Origin: Phytophthora colocasiae
Lineage: Eukaryota > Oomycota > Peronosporomycetes > Peronosporales > Peronosporaceae
Reading direction: 5' to 3'
Assembly: GCA_018806915.1 (NCBI GenBank)
Contig: JAGKQI010000044.1
Location: 124,001-188,000, forward strand
Length of the DNA: 64,000 nucleotides
Part shown: piece after piece, positions 32,592 to 46,600 of the stretch
Layout of the letters: each line of letters starts with the position of its first letter
How positions within the stretch are numbered: position 1 is the stretch's first letter
The notes under the pieces: generated by a model
What the model was told of the DNA's origin: nothing
What the model saw: only the letters and a program-made list of their open reading frames with translations
The model's database searches: none
Made by a program: the position numbers and the translations under genes

Positions 32592-34268
32592 CTTGATTAT
32601 CAAAGCACAATAAATAGTCACTTTTAGAGTAAAATAAAGAAAAGGTCACCAGAGAAAGGTTCTCAAGACAAATTCTGAACCGTCAGCTTGACTACACCCA
32701 ATCAGCGTGTCAGGATCTCCGGAATGCACTCCGGATTGGCTGGGAGATCTTGGACTTCAACTATAGAATCCAAACGATCTTCGCGCGCGAAATGTGGACT
32801 TCAACGTCAAGCTTTCGCCCAGTGTCATCGCTTTTGAATGAGTCAGCCAATCAGAAAGTGCATTCAGAAATCCTGACACGCTGATTGGCTCGTAGCTTCA
32901 ACCCCACATTCATCTTGGCCCCAGTCAAGTGAGATGCAGCGATAGCGATCTCAAACGCGCCAAAATGCAAGCCCAGTTCATTTCCAGAATTTTCCTGGAT
33001 CTGCACGGACCCTCCCCACGACACGAGTCGCAGTACTGCCAGCCGCCGGCTAAAGAAGAAGAAGAGAAACACCCGCCTCCTCCAGCTAACTGGTCACAGC
33101 ATCGAGCTATGATCCTGCTCTCCGTACACCACGTCGATCCACGCTCTTCGACATGATGCTCGCAACACTGCTGAAAGAATTATCCACCCTATTGGCATCC
33201 ACAACTTGGACGGAGACGCTGCTTACATTTAAAGTGAACCATGCTATCTGCCATGCTGTCCGCGGCAACTTGATCGACTCGCCATCGATCACCATGCGCA
33301 ATGGTTGCTGCCGATTGGCTGCAGCCACCTTTGCCAGTACCACCTTCTGATGGAATGATGCTCGCTGCTTGCAACAAACCATCGAGCATTTCTTCGGCGA
33401 TGCTGCGGGTACTTCCCTCACGAGAAAACGAGCGCTGCTTGATCTAGAAGATGAGTCCACCTGTGGGCAACCTCAAACGCAACAAGGGCGAGATCTCGAT
33501 GATGACTACAAGAGCTTATACTGTTTTCGTGCTATCAGCACGCGCTTTTCACTCAGTTGCTCTGGTAAGCACTGTGTTTGCCATGTTGTGCCATATCAAC
33601 CACGTGCTGCAACAATGGCTATTCGTGTTGTTGATTTCGCTGAAGGATTCGTACCAAATGTGTTGACCGGTGAGCTGGTGACTCCACTCCGCACCCCGTC
33701 CCTCTCCCTCCACCCACACCTCAAGAGCACACCACCACCACGACGATGCTGAGCCTCTACTTGCCAGGATGTTGTACACAAGACCGTACCGGGTTGGTCG
33801 TCTTTAAATTGAGTGTTAAACGTTGCAGCCGAGATCGATCGTGGTGTGAGCCTGCTTGTGTCGCACTGAGAGTACGGTATTGCTGTTGGCGTTCAGGGTG
33901 GTCGAGATGCAGTGGCGTTGAAATTATCAATTCATGTGCATTCCAACATGATTATTTTTCACGGGTCATCAACGCGCACAGTTTTTATCGTATTTACAAA
34001 ATCCATCAGAAAGTAAGACTGAATTGTCAGAACAGTGCTTGGGTTTAGATGTCCCGCTCACCTGTAGGCTCATTTGCTTACCCGCGGTGCCAGACATAGC
34101 CCAATGTCACGGACCACAACGCACTCCAGCTTAGGGGCTCCGAATGCGCCCCATGCACCGTGTTGGGGTTGGTGAAGTAGCTCACGGGACGGCAAAGGGT
34201 TGCGTGGTGATGGGTGTAATCAATGCACCGAGCGGTAAATTTTTTTGTTGTTCTTAGCCACCGTAATG
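32592..34268 (-). repeat. Module A, copy 4 (many small insertions)
   Basis: Full-length copy, but against copies 3, 5, 6 and 8 it carries dozens of short extra bases (for example AACGCGCACAGTTTTT for AACGCAGTTTTT, and GAGTCCACCTGTGGGCAACC for GAGTCTGTGGGCAACC). It lacks the last stretch (ATATCAGTCAGCAGAGACAA) like copy 5. This is where the arm begins to look noisy. Confidence 0.88.
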
Positions 34269-37200
34269 TCACTAAGGTGGCTAAAACATTGTGATAATCT
34301 TCTGATTCTTCTTACCATTTATACTGGATATAACCAGAAGTACTGTGCACGACTACATTGATGATGAAAAGCTTTATCCGTAATGGCGTTGGCCGCTAGA
34401 TGGCGTAACTCAGTGGAGTGAGATGACCGAAAATCTTGATACTGGAGCAAACTTGACCCACTTGAAGCATCTAAACAAACATATCAGTGTTATGGCCAAC
34501 TATTTCCCAGTCAACCCACTATAAATTTTGTCAGTATACATTTTGGTGGGATAATAATTGTGCCTTACGACAAAATAAAAACAAATGATTGCTTCTGGAC
34601 CAATAGTCTTGAATTAAGTATACAATGTAAACACAGCACTAATAATGGGTGCACTTGAAAGCTCTGTTCGCCAATACTTCCGAGAAACAACGATCCAGGG
34701 ACCTGGCCGCTGCAAGACTTTTGGGAACACTTTTTCCGCAGCTTTCTCTCCGCAACTATCAGAGGTTCTTTGAGCTTGGTACAAGGTTGAAACTAATCGT
34801 GAGGGTTTCCCTTTGCCCAGAAAACAACTCGCTGGGCAAAATAGAAACGATGGAATTTTTCCCAGCATCGTAAGATCAGCATCAGGACACATGTAAGCCT
34901 TTGGTTTGTTGCTGAAACACTCCACGACACAAACACACGTTGTGATTTCCGCAATAATCCTGTCATTTCTCAGTCGGCCATCCGGTCCTCCCATCGACCA
35001 AACAACACATCCCTCTGCGCTTTCGGCCACAATCCTTGAAAACCTGCCTCGATGCAACTGCTGTACAGTTCTTACAGGACTTTTCGTCATTTCACCGACA
35101 CGAATAGCTCTCGGGGACTAGTGTGAGTGTCAAATGCTTCCCACTTGGTCCTCAAACGCGTAGCCTCAAACGCCATTCTGCTATATCGCTTGGAGCATCT
35201 ACCCACCTCCCCGATATTGAATTCTGAGAGCAAGTTCAATGACGAGCCTTCCTGTGCGAATCGCGTTGTTTTGCCATATCAACCACACAACGGCCGGGTG
35301 AGATAAGCGATTTGATCTTGCAATATCGATCAGGGCCAACGCTAACTTCTTATGCCATTTTTGTAAGAATGTCCATCAGCGAGAGAAAACCGGGCACGGA
35401 ATTTGATCTAGACGATCCACCCCTTGCATGAACTGGTTGTATTGCTTCACGGCCTGGGTGCCTACGAACGATTTGCCGAAGTAGCTCCAACAGCGCTCGA
35501 CATTAGTCACTCCAGATCCATCGGAATTAGACACAATTTCGTAACAACGCTACCGTCGCACCAAGATGCTGCCACTATTCCATGCTCGGCAGAAACTCCT
35601 TGGCGAAAATCGCCACGAAGATGACTGTTGTTTATCCAGCATGAGTGTGGCGCGGAAAATGTTTTACTTGTTCCTCGAACCGTTCCACGTCCATATAACC
35701 CTCGCTTAGACGCAATGCTTGGAAGTAATTGAATAGAGGTGTAGTAGTTGTCGGTATTGAGGGACGCGGTTGAACCATAGATAGGTCGAGCCACCTCCAG
35801 TACTAGGCTCCGAATCGCAGAAACCTTCTCCGTGACCCATTCCTGTTACCAATCCCGCGATAAGCTTCATCCGTTGGTACCTTACCCATCGAGTCGGTCG
35901 GTGACGTCCCACTATTGCAATGCAAATCATGTAGTTGATTGCTATCCATGATGTTGCGCAGCTGGCATATATAGTCGAAAGTGATATTTGCCAGTCGGCT
36001 TCGTCGGATTGTAAACGATCATATGACGGCCGAACTTGGAACGACATGCTATACTGCTCTCGTCGAGAGCCACGTTACGACCAACTTCTGTACAAACCGA
36101 TACGCAGTACATTTCAACAAATTAAGTAGCGGCCGGATTCAGAGCAGCTGGATCGCGGTTTATTGGTAGGTACGGCAAAGGAACTGCAAAAACACTTTCG
36201 AACCAGTTTGAATCGTCGTAGAGGGCATGATTTGTTTCGGAGTCAGACGAAGTGCCTGTTTCCGATAACTTAATGTCTTCTGGTTAGCGAACACCCAATG
36301 GTTGGCATACTCTGCCTTGATGTTGATTCTCATGTAAAACAAAATCCCGATGAATTTCATCAAAGTTCAGCCAGAGTAACGAGGCTTGGCTGCAGGTTTT
36401 ACCACTTTACATACTGCGCAGGCGTTGGTTTTCATTCACGACCTGGCGCCAGAGAGTATAATGGGATATAGGCAAGAAAAACTCGGCGAAGCAGACCAAT
36501 GGGTGAAAGAGTCTGAGAAATTCTGATCTCACTCGAGTCTTAGTTGATCCATCACTATGTGTGTAGAGATCGTCTGGAGACTTCCAATTCCAAGTCTCGG
36601 ATCAAACTTCATGCTCTTTATTGCTTCTACCTCACCAAGGCTGGTGGGGAAGCGGACGGTCTGGAGTCGGAACTCGCCAAAAGTTTCCATCTTACGGAAG
36701 GTCCTCGATTGGAGACATCCGATGGGAGGTGATTCTTCTACAGGACCCGAAGTGTGCGCTCCAAGTTGGTTTTGCTTGTCGTTCGCCTTCAGCAGCCTGT
36801 AGATTTTTCAATACACATTTGGACAACGCCGATTTCCAGTGAGTGGACTTGGTTCTGGAACAAGCTATCCAACCACCAGATTTCGTACTTTACAGTCCTT
36901 TTTGTTTTGGATTCGGATCCTTAGCAAACTCAGTCCCAACCATGTATGAATTCCCCCACTTGTGCTAAGATCGGCTTCAACGTCTTGCGTTATCATCCAT
37001 GATTCTTTTGCTGGCGAAAATGCGATATCAAACTGTTCAAATTATGGTCGGAATTAGCGTCCAGTCCGTAAGCGTGATGCCAGTAGTGTCTCCATTTCTC
37101 GCTTCCCCACGCGATCTACCATCTGGCAGTTCGACTTCCATAATTCAACACCGCCTTGATTTTCCATCTAAAACGCCACTTGTTCTAACCCCCGTACCGC

Positions 37201-38200
37201 CATCACTGCCATCTAAAGGGTTCGCCCATCAATAGGGTGTCGCCAAACTGGGATTGACTCTTTCCATCTGCGCACGATACTATCTTCGTAATCGTGGGGA
37301 CTTCCTGTTCTTGAGCAGTATTCATCCACGTCGAGAACGTCTTCTGCTCTTTCTGTGATCTAAGAACACAATCAACAGAATTCTCATGATGATTATCCCC
37401 CAGTGGGAGTCTGGACTTATGTTTGGTCAATACAGATACCACGAGCTCCAGGTGTGGGATTTACATTAACGTGTGTGGCTTCTATCTAGACCAGACGAGG
37501 GTTTATCACCGCACCTAAGCTCTACGTTCGGTTAAACTGCTTTCACGAACGTCCAGAATAGATCCGAAGATGAAGTATTGTATGGCCAGGCTTGGAAAAA
37601 AAACACAGTCCAGGCCTTCTCCATCAACACAGATCATTTGATCATTGAAACTTCGATAGTAAAGCACTAGTGAGTCTTCCCCAAGAAAATAGTCTTCCCC
37701 ACTCAAATACTCTCGGCTGGGTTTTTTACCTGGTTTGACGTAGCGATAACGAGAATCAAGAGACTACTCCTGCTGGCGGTTTAGAATGTCCATCCGTCTT
37801 GCCGAAAGCTAACTCTCCATGTCTCTTTAGACAAGGCGAGTACCCACTCTGCACATTTAACGAAGGTTAGTAAATGTTTGCCTATGCTGGTGAAAAGCAC
37901 GCGTTATACACCTTACTTCTAACACCGCTTGCTTACTGTTTGCTCAGTGCCGGGATGGCAAAATGGTGATTTTTACTAATTTACCCGGGTGGCCTTCAGA
38001 TGCCACTTTCATGGTGACATCACTCTGGATTGTTTTCCGAAGTGAGGGAGGAATATATCTGAAGAAGCCTGGCAACGGCTGTAACTGGCCTGGCAGCTGC
38101 TCGGCTGAAACATTAGTCATGTAACACTTTATAACTGCGCCCATTAAGGATATATAGAAGATGTCCTTTGATACCACTCATATTTAGTAGCTGCGTTCAG
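34269..38200 (-). mobile_element. piggyBac-like element, left copy, heavily eroded
   Basis: Reverse-complement counterpart of 43,400-47,096. Recognisable scraps: FSLSLMDILTKMA-type positions near 35,370, the DNYYTSIQLL box near 35,740, MMKFIGILFYMRIN near 36,330 and EDYFLGEDSLVLYYRS near 37,690. Insertions and substitutions break every frame, and erosion grows towards 38,200. Non-functional as read. Confidence 0.85.
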
Positions 38201-38500
38201 CCAATAATAATCCGCTGGGGCGAGTGTCCTTTCGAATCGAATTCTCAGATAAAAATCCACTTTGGCCAATGTGTACTTAGGCTTATTTGAAAGGCATCGT
38301 TGGGGCGTTTTGTATCTGTTTACAAAGCTTATATATCTTATCGGTTGCCGACCCTTCAGAAATGGCGTATTTTACACGTCAGAAAGGACGTTTGCTACGC
38401 TTCCCGTTTTCGATTGTCTTGAGTTTGCTATAGTATACAAGTCACTGTGTTCTGAACAGGGTTATCGCTGCGAGGTCTGAGAAGCCGAATGATGGAGTGA

Positions 38501-40440
38501 AACAGCAGCTTGAAGAACGCTACTAGCTGCCAGCTGCGGCTGCTGCAAAATATTCGAACATATTCCCAGTGCAACGGTGTAATAAAGGGCTTACCGATTA
38601 CTGGCAGCTATGAAGCTTGCAGCGAGAATGTCTCGTCCGAAGAAAAGTATCGGCTGCAAAAGCCACTGCTAAGCCCCAAAAGGGTTCGACGAAAGATACC
38701 GGGACGATGTGCCTCCAGATTCCGTTGAAGCACAAGGCCGCGACAAGACCTGCTACCAAGCTGGCACTGTATCTGAACCATAATATCGTTGCTGACTGCT
38801 TGGCCGCCTCTCGATCGCAGATCAATGCGCGGCACATAGCAGTGATGACACCCCGTTCGAAGCCGTGCGTCTGTCGCTTGACCTTATCCAGCGCAGCGAG
38901 AAGCCGAAGCAGGTTGACCGCCCACCGGAGTCTGCAGCATATGGCTGGTCTCCAGCATACCTTTAAGTTCAGGGGAAACTGGCAGATGCGTTGGTCTGCC
39001 GGCTTTGTAGTATGGCCTTCAGTACGAAGTACGCCAGTACTGCAGGTGAAGATGATGATTGATCACCATGGTGCAGGCTCATCCGATGCCGAGAGACTCT
39101 ATCGAACAACAGCCCGAGATCGACTTACGACCAGGGCAGCCTGAGCACGTGTCGATCTTGATTTGGCTGATGGAAACCGTCCATGACTGGTACGGGACGG
39201 AATCGCACTTAGGCAGAAGCTGCAGGGAAGCCAAAGCTGCAATCCCCCCAGTTTACAGGATCGAGCAGATCCACGCTACCGCGTCAATATGGCTCTTTGC
39301 TAATGTCTTTAGCCCGAAATTCCTCACATCGCGGTTTCTTGTCACAGAGTTTGGGATACCTACTTGAAAGGTGCTCAGCTTTGTATGAGTGGGCACGAAA
39401 AAGCAAATTCTGCAACATAAGTGTAGAATGTTCTTCGTTGATCTAATCCTCAGTGTACCAAGTTCGTATTCAACGCTCATATATTATTCGACCTCATCAG
39501 ATACTACGTCGTTTCATTCATTAACTGAAGGGCCTAGCGCTAATATCCGGGCTTCTTCAGAAGGTTACGAATTCGATTTGTTTACAACTGCCCATGAATT
39601 AGCGCGAGCGGCCTGGCTGTTGCTAGTATGAAAATTGCTGGTCGCGTCTTCGCGAACTTCTTGGTAGAATCCGCCTAAGGCCATTGATGGTGAAGCTAAA
39701 ATGTGATCGAGCTGGACCATCGCATTGGCTATCGGCTGCTCGCCGGTACTGGCGTAACGTTCCGGTTGAGCGCTTCATTGCCAGAGCAGGTAGATCTGCA
39801 TCAGTTAATGAGACGCGTAATCGTGGGAACCTGCTGCGAGGCTTCCGATTGGACGCGGCTGCGCAATTTCATGCCTCGTTGTTGCGCTTCGTCATTGGAG
39901 CTTTGCTACGATGTATCATGTGGAATGATAACGGCATGTAACCCGATCCATGCGTTAAAATATCGCAAAGGGTCAACCGAGCATATGGTTTTGGAACCGA
40001 GCTTTGCTTGAATGATCTGAAATTCGAAACATAAAAGGTACCGGAAGGCCATTACTGGACTAACAACGCCGAATCAGCGTCACTGGGAGCCGTCTTGGTT
40101 GTGCCCGATGATTCAACTTCGCGCGATGATCACGGCGAATCTGGCGATCAACATCCATCCCCCAGGACCCTGATGCGAGGCGTGTGGGCTGAGGCGATCT
40201 GGCTAGTAATCTTCGTTCATCTGTTTACTTTCTCGCTCAGACCACTTGAAACCTCTGCGGACTGAAAATTCCTGTCGAGTAATTGAAACTCCGATGTTCG
40301 CTTGAAGGTGATCGGCTTTGTAAAGTATTTTACTCAGACCTTTTAGCAAGGGCGCTCCCGCTCGACGTGTTGTTCCGAAAGGAAGAGAAACAGTTGCAGC
40401 TGGCAAAAGCGAGCACATTGCACACTTACCGTTGCTTTGG
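38501..40440. other. Centre of the inverted repeat, unidentified sequence
   Basis: No convincing mirror or family was found. The longest open frame is 38,617-39,144 on the plus strand (175 codons, richer in G/C than its surroundings, no recognised domain). Given the high noise level around it, coding status is doubtful. The loop may hold unique sequence or sequence too noisy to match. Confidence 0.4.
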
Positions 40441-42850
40441 ATGTTTTTCAATTCATTCCTTCAGCGGGTAACTGGTACAGCACTCAACTGTAATTATTAT
40501 CGATTATCTTCGACGCGTCCAATACATAGACACTTTCTAGCGGCAAGACCAGTGCCAGAAACTCCCCACGGACTCGAGTAACAAAGATGGATGGCGACAA
40601 GAACGTCTCCATCTAGTTCCCTTTCGAAATAGCTGGTCTGCTACGGCGAAAAGTATCATGACAAATTCTGCTTGGGTATACTGTTTTCGGGAATTACGAA
40701 GTTCGGAATCTGCGGTGGCGGTCTGTTCCAGATGGAGAGTCAGTTCTTGAGCTATCGAACAGATGGACCTCCAGACGAAGAAATCTTGTGCTCGTTATCT
40801 TTTACGAAGTCAGGTATCGGCTTCTTCTGTAACATCCAGGGCGAGCATAGTATTAATCACTCAGTGCTTTATATCGACTCCGCCGCTTCAAATGATTCAT
40901 GTTGATGAGTACACCGTGATGCATCTAACCGCGTGTTTCGTGCTGGAACCATGCAGCCGGGACATTGCGGAAGTCGACATTTGAGTCCGAAGAGGCAGTG
41001 TCGAAACTACGTCTTTGTCTGGTCAGTGGTGCCGACAATGCGGAACCATCCGCGTATGGCTACGATTTCACCACGGCATTGACAGAACGATGAAGTCATG
41101 ATTATCGACTAGCCGCGATTATAAACTTCTTCTGCTGTGTGCAAGAACACAGAAGACGTTCTGGTGCTGTCAAGACCAGATACCCAATGATACGCCGAAA
41201 ACGATCAGAGGTGAATCTTGACTCGTTATCAATACCTGGATTCATCCGTAATGTTCTGATAATGAAGAACTGGCACTGCCATCGGTGATGCACTCACTGG
41301 AAGCACATTCGAAGCCTCAAGGCGTTGCAGAAATGATTCAGGCGTGTTGCCAAACTCGAACCGAATTCCTGAGATGACTGATGCCTCATCCGTCAACAAG
41401 CATGAACAATGATCCATCACCTGGACCGAAATTCCAGATCTAGAGTCTGAGAAGGACTGTCGCATTATTGCAGTATGGATGTGCCAAGACGCGTGACCGT
41501 CTTATACAAAATATTCGACCCATGAGTGGACGGATTCTACATGCGGCTTATCAAACATGCTCAAACTGCGTGGTATCGGCTAATTGCAAGACACTACGCT
41601 CCAAGTCTGCGACCACGGCTATCATCAACGAAAGGTAATTAGTGCCGAATAGCTGACGTTCTGAGGCGACAGCAAAATGTTCTGCATTGACTGGCGTCTT
41701 CCGAAGAAGTGAATCACTCTCCATCAGAAGTGGTTCACCAAGTGGAAGGGCAAATAGTATTGACGTGCCAGGGCGACTTCCTGAAGGTAACCGAGCACCT
41801 GTAAAGACAATCAAGCTGTTTGATCGACCTCAGACGATCTCTACGCATATGCCTCAGTCAACTAAGACTCGCCGTGAATCAGTAATCGTCGTATCTCGCA
41901 TAGTCGAAACTCGTCGAGAGCAGTCTTGCTGATCTTCCCATTTCGGGGAGATCGGAAATGAAAACCAGTCTATGCAGTATGAAGTGTCGCTAAATACTCT
42001 GGCTGGGCGGACAGCGTTCGAGATGACGCATCAACAACGCAGCTCCTGAAGTCTGGGTAATAGCAACGTGCTGCCGAAGCGTTCAGACATTATTATCGGA
42101 ATGCACTTCGATCAGAATCAAACCGATCACCTGATCTGGTGCTCAGCTTTCGAGAGTGTTTTTGCTTCACTTCCGCTGCCACTCCAATCAACAAACCGCG
42201 ATCCGTCGAATTAGCGCAACGAATAACCACTTGATCAGACACTGTGGTATCGGTGGCATGCAGCGATGCTCGACTCGACAGGCAGTACTGTCATCACTCC
42301 GAATCTCGGCGTTATCCTCTTAAGGAGGCTCGACGAAACCAGCTGGCAAACCGCCGACGAACTGAGGCAATTGACATTGCAACTAAGTGATCACCGACCG
42401 ACATTAATTCCGTGGCGAAGTACCAGCGCAGATCGAATTACTCCGGGCCTGAAGGACTTGGTGGTCGATGACTCTTGCGATTCTAATGCAAATCGGCTCC
42501 CTTGGTATTCAAATCGCGTCTCGCAGCAATAAAGCACCTCTATTCTGTGACTTCGGAAGCAATTGCGAAGCCAGAAGAGGTGCTCTACGCACCTCGCTGG
42601 GGCTTAATCTGGATGACGTGTCGGCGTGAGAAGTCTCAGGAATGGCGCATTCTGATCTCACCCTGTTCGTCTCTCTAGTGACGTGACCGCCACAGACGTG
42701 GGCTCGAAGCATGAGCGTACTTCGTGGCCCGTGACTCACCTACTATGGCAAAAGTTCTGATGCGATGCAGGGAATAGATGCGAGCTCGTCTGGAAGGCGC
42801 GTGACTGATGAATATGACGAGTATTTCACGTGGTGGGCGAAAATACGAGG
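40441..42850 (+). mobile_element. Third piggyBac-like copy, very strongly eroded, direct to the right copy
   Basis: Short matched runs follow the order of the copy at 43,690-45,800. GATGGAGAGTCAGTTCTTGA (near 40,733) pairs with 43,716; TCAAATGATTCATGTTGATG (near 40,887) with 43,887; GACATTATTATCGGAATG (near 42,086) with 45,167; ATCAACAAACCGCGATCC (near 42,187) with 45,269; TTCAAATCGCGTCTCGCAG (near 42,507) with 45,649. Between them indels and substitutions are very frequent. No catalytic residue can be read. Confidence 0.7.
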
Positions 42851-43641
42851 ACCTATTTGCATGAGCGCATATTGCAGATCAACAGGGTCGAATACCAAAC
42901 CGTTATTGTGGTGACATTACCTTACGGACATTCTTCATTCACGCGAAGTGCGACATTTGTCGTTGAACTGAACTTCAAAATTAATATCGGAGTCTAATTA
43001 GATAACCATGTCCAGCAGGCAATGTTTGAACCGTATCAAGCTATGGAATCTTGCATTGACCGATCCAATAGGCCGACGAAGTCCCGTAAAACTTCGAATC
43101 CGGCTGGCATTATCGGGATTGAACCCGTTCAGAATCTGTATCTGTCTATACGAAGACTCAAGACACCGAAAGTGAATTGTGCGAAATGCGCTTCTCGACG
43201 GAACGTGTAGCGATTTCGAAACCGTGGTTCGGCAACCGATAAGATGGTTACAAAACAGATGGGAGCAAAACGCCATCGATGCCTTTCAAATAAGCTCTGC
43301 TATTGGCCAAAAAAAATATTTTCATCTGAGAATTCGATTCGAAAGGACACTCGCCCCAGCGGATTGGCTGAACGCAGCTACTAACATGAGTGGTATCAGC
43401 GATATCTTCGGCATATCTTACGAAGTAGGTACATGACTAATGTTCTAGCGAGCAGCTGCCAGGCCAGCGAGCAGTTGCCAGGCTTCTTCAGATATATTCC
43501 TCCCTCGGAAAACAACTTGGAAGAGTGATGCCACCAAGAAAGCGGCATCTGGATGCTAATTCGGTAAATTAGCAAAACGTCGACATTTGCCATCCCGCAC
43601 TGGAGCAAACAGTAAGCAAGCGGTGTTGCGAGGTATACTAT

Positions 43642-46600
43642 GTGTTTTTCACCAGCATAGAAGAAATATTTGCTAACCTCGTTAAATGTGCAGAGGGTAC
43701 TGCCTTGTTCAAAGAGATATGGAGAGTTCTTCGGCAAGACGGATGGACATCTAAACCGCCGCGCAGGAGTAGTCTTGATTCTCGTTATCGCTACGTCAAA
43801 CCAGGTAAAAACCCAGCCGGTATCGAGGGGGAAGACTATTTTCTTGGGGAAGACTCACTAGTGCTTTACTATCGAAGCCTCAATGATCAAATGATTCGTG
43901 TTGATGGAGACACCGTGACCGTGTTTTTCCCTGCTCACGACAATGTTTCGACTGGATCTATTCTGGACGTTCGTGAAAGTTGTTTAACCGAGCGTAGGTG
44001 TGGTGATAAACCCTCGTCTTGTCAAGATGAAGCCATACACGTTAATGTAAATCCCACACCTGGAGCTCGTGGTATCAGCATTGACAAACATAAGTCCAGA
44101 TCTCACGAAGAGCATCATCATGAGAATTCTGTTGATTGCGTTCTAGGACAAGAAGACGTTCTTGACGTGGATGAATATCGTCAAGACCAGGAAGTCCCCA
44201 ATGATTACGAAGATAGTATCGTGCAGATGGAAGAACAATCCCAGTTTGGCGACAATCGAGCTGATGGCGAACCCGGAGATGGCAGTGATGGCGTACTGGG
44301 CATAGAACAAGGCGTTTTAGATGGTAATCAAGGCGGTGTTGAACATGAAGTCGAACCAGATGGTAGATCGCGTGGGGAAGCGAGAAATGGAGACAATACT
44401 GGACATCACGATGACTTGGACGCTAATTCCGAATTATACCTAAACATTTTGATCGCATTTTCGCCAGCAAAAGAATCATGGATGATAACCAAGACGTTGA
44501 AGCCGATCTTAGCACAAGTGGGGAATTCATACATGGTTGGACGAGTTTGTCGGCGATCCAAACAAAAAAAGACCGTAAAGTACGAGATTCGGTGGCTGGA
44601 TAGCTTGTTCCAGAACCAAGTCCACTCACTGGAAATCGGCGTTGTCCAACGCGGTATTGAAAACTACAGGCTGCTGACACGAACGACAGCAAAACCAACT
44701 TGGAGCGCATTAATTTCCGTCCCAGAAGAAGAATCACTCCCATCGGATGCTCCAATCGAGGACCTTGTGGAGATGGAAACTTTTGGCGAGTTCGACCCAG
44801 ACCGTCCGCTTCCCACTAGCCTTGGTGAGGTAGAAGCAATAAAGAGCATGAAGTTTGATCCGAGACTTGAATTGGAAGCTCCAGACGATCTCTACACACA
44901 TAGTGATGGATCAACTAAGACTCGAGTGAGATCAGAATCTCTGCGACTCTTCACCCATTCGGCTTCGTCGAGTTTTCTTGCCTATATCCCATTATACTTC
45001 TGGCGCCAGGTCGTGAATGAAACCAACGCCTATGCAGTTGTAAAGGGTGTAAAACTGCAGCCGCCTGTTACTCTGGCTGAACTGATGAAATTCATCGGGA
45101 TTTTGTTTTACATGAGCATCAACAACAAGGGTGAGTATGCCAACTATTGGGGCGTTCAACCAGAAGACATTATTATCGGAAATGGCACTTCGTCTGGACT
45201 GGAACAAATCATGCCCCTACGACGATTCAAACTGGTTCGAAAGTGTTTTGCTTCCTTGCCGTACCTCCATCAACAAACCGCGATCCAGCTGCTCGAATCC
45301 GGCCGCTACTTAATTTGTTGAAATGTACTGGTGGTCGGTATATAGAAGTTGGTCGTAACGTGGCTCTCGACGAGAGCAGTATAGCATGTCGTTCCAAGTT
45401 CGGCCGTCATATGATCGTTTACAATCCGACGAAGCCGACTGGCAAATATCACTTTCGACTATATATGCCAGCTGCGCAACATCATGGATAGCAATCAACT
45501 ACAGATTGCATTGCAATAGTGACGTCACCGACCGACTCGATGGGGTAGTACCAACGGATGAAGCATTGCGATTGCAACAGGAATGGGTCACGGAGAAGGT
45601 TTCTGCGATTCGGAGCCTAGTACTGGAGGTGGCTCGACCTATCTATGGTTCAAATCGCGTCCTCAATACCGACAACTACTACACCTCTATTCAATTACTT
45701 CAAGCATTGCGTCTGCGAGGGTTATATGGACGTGGAACGGTTCGAGGAACAAGTAAACATTTTCCGCGCCACACTATGCTGGATAAACAACAGTCATCTC
45801 GTGGCGATTTTCGCCAAGGAGTTTCTGCCGAGCATGGAATAGTGGCAGCATCTTGGTGCGACGGTAGCGTTGTTCAAATTGTGTCTAATTCCGATGGATC
45901 TGGAGTGACTAATGTCGAGCGCCAAGTTGGAGCTACTTCGCAAACGTTCGTAGCACCCGTGGCCGTGAAGCAATACAACCAGTTCATGCAAGGGGTGGAT
46001 CGTCTAGATCAAATTCGTGCCCGGTTTTCTCTCGCTGATGGACATTCCTACAAAAAATGGCATAAGAAGTTAGCGTTGGCCCTGATCGATATTGCAAGAT
46101 CAAATGCTTATCTCACCCGCCGTTGTGTGGTTGATATGGCAAAACAACGCGATTCGCACAGGACATTTGTCATTGAACTTGCTTCAGAATCAATATCTGG
46201 GAGGTGGGTAGATGCTCCAAGAGATAGCAGAATGGCGTTTGAGGCTACGCGCTTGGAGGACCAAGTGGAAGCATTTGACATTCACACTAGTCCCCGAGAA
46301 CTATTCGTGTCGGTGAAATGTGACGGAAGTTCCCGTAAGAACTGTACAGCAGTTGCATCGAGGCAGGTTTTCAAGGATTGTGGCCGAAAGCGCAGAGGAT
46401 GTGTTGTTTGTCGATGGGAGGACCGATGGCCGACTGAGAAAACAGATTATTGCGGAAATCACAACGTGTGTTTGTGTCGTGGAGTGTTCAGCAACAAACC
46501 AAAGGCTTACATGTGTCCTGATGCTGATCTTACGTGCTGGGAAAAATTCCATCGTTTCTATTTGCCCAGCGAGTTGTTTTCTGGCAAAGGAAACCTACGA

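Larger units (their letters stand above)
17071..38500 (+). repeat. Left arm of a giant inverted repeat
   Basis: Read inward from 17,071, the sequence is matched in reverse complement by the sequence read leftward from the window end at 64,000 (TTCCAGCTGAGGTTTGTGTA at 17,071 against its complement at 64,000). Paired landmarks: 20,292/60,795, 23,100/57,993, 30,114/51,023, 37,706/43,831, 38,218/43,360. The sum of paired positions drifts from about 81,070 outside to about 81,580 inside, reflecting indels. Similarity looks very high outside and falls steadily beyond about 32,600. The outer end was not reached, because the right copy is cut by the window edge. Confidence 0.93.

Noticed and set aside
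38617..39144. 175-codon ORF as a gene
   Set aside because: It lies in the noisiest part of the window, has no recognised motif, promoter or second copy, and an open frame of this length can arise by chance in G/C-richer sequence.
45310..45991. Programmed frameshifting in the piggyBac transposase
   Set aside because: Two changes near 45,295 and 45,468 have no slippery heptamer that I can see, and similar one-base breaks occur in unrelated genes nearby, so ordinary lesions or sequence errors are simpler.
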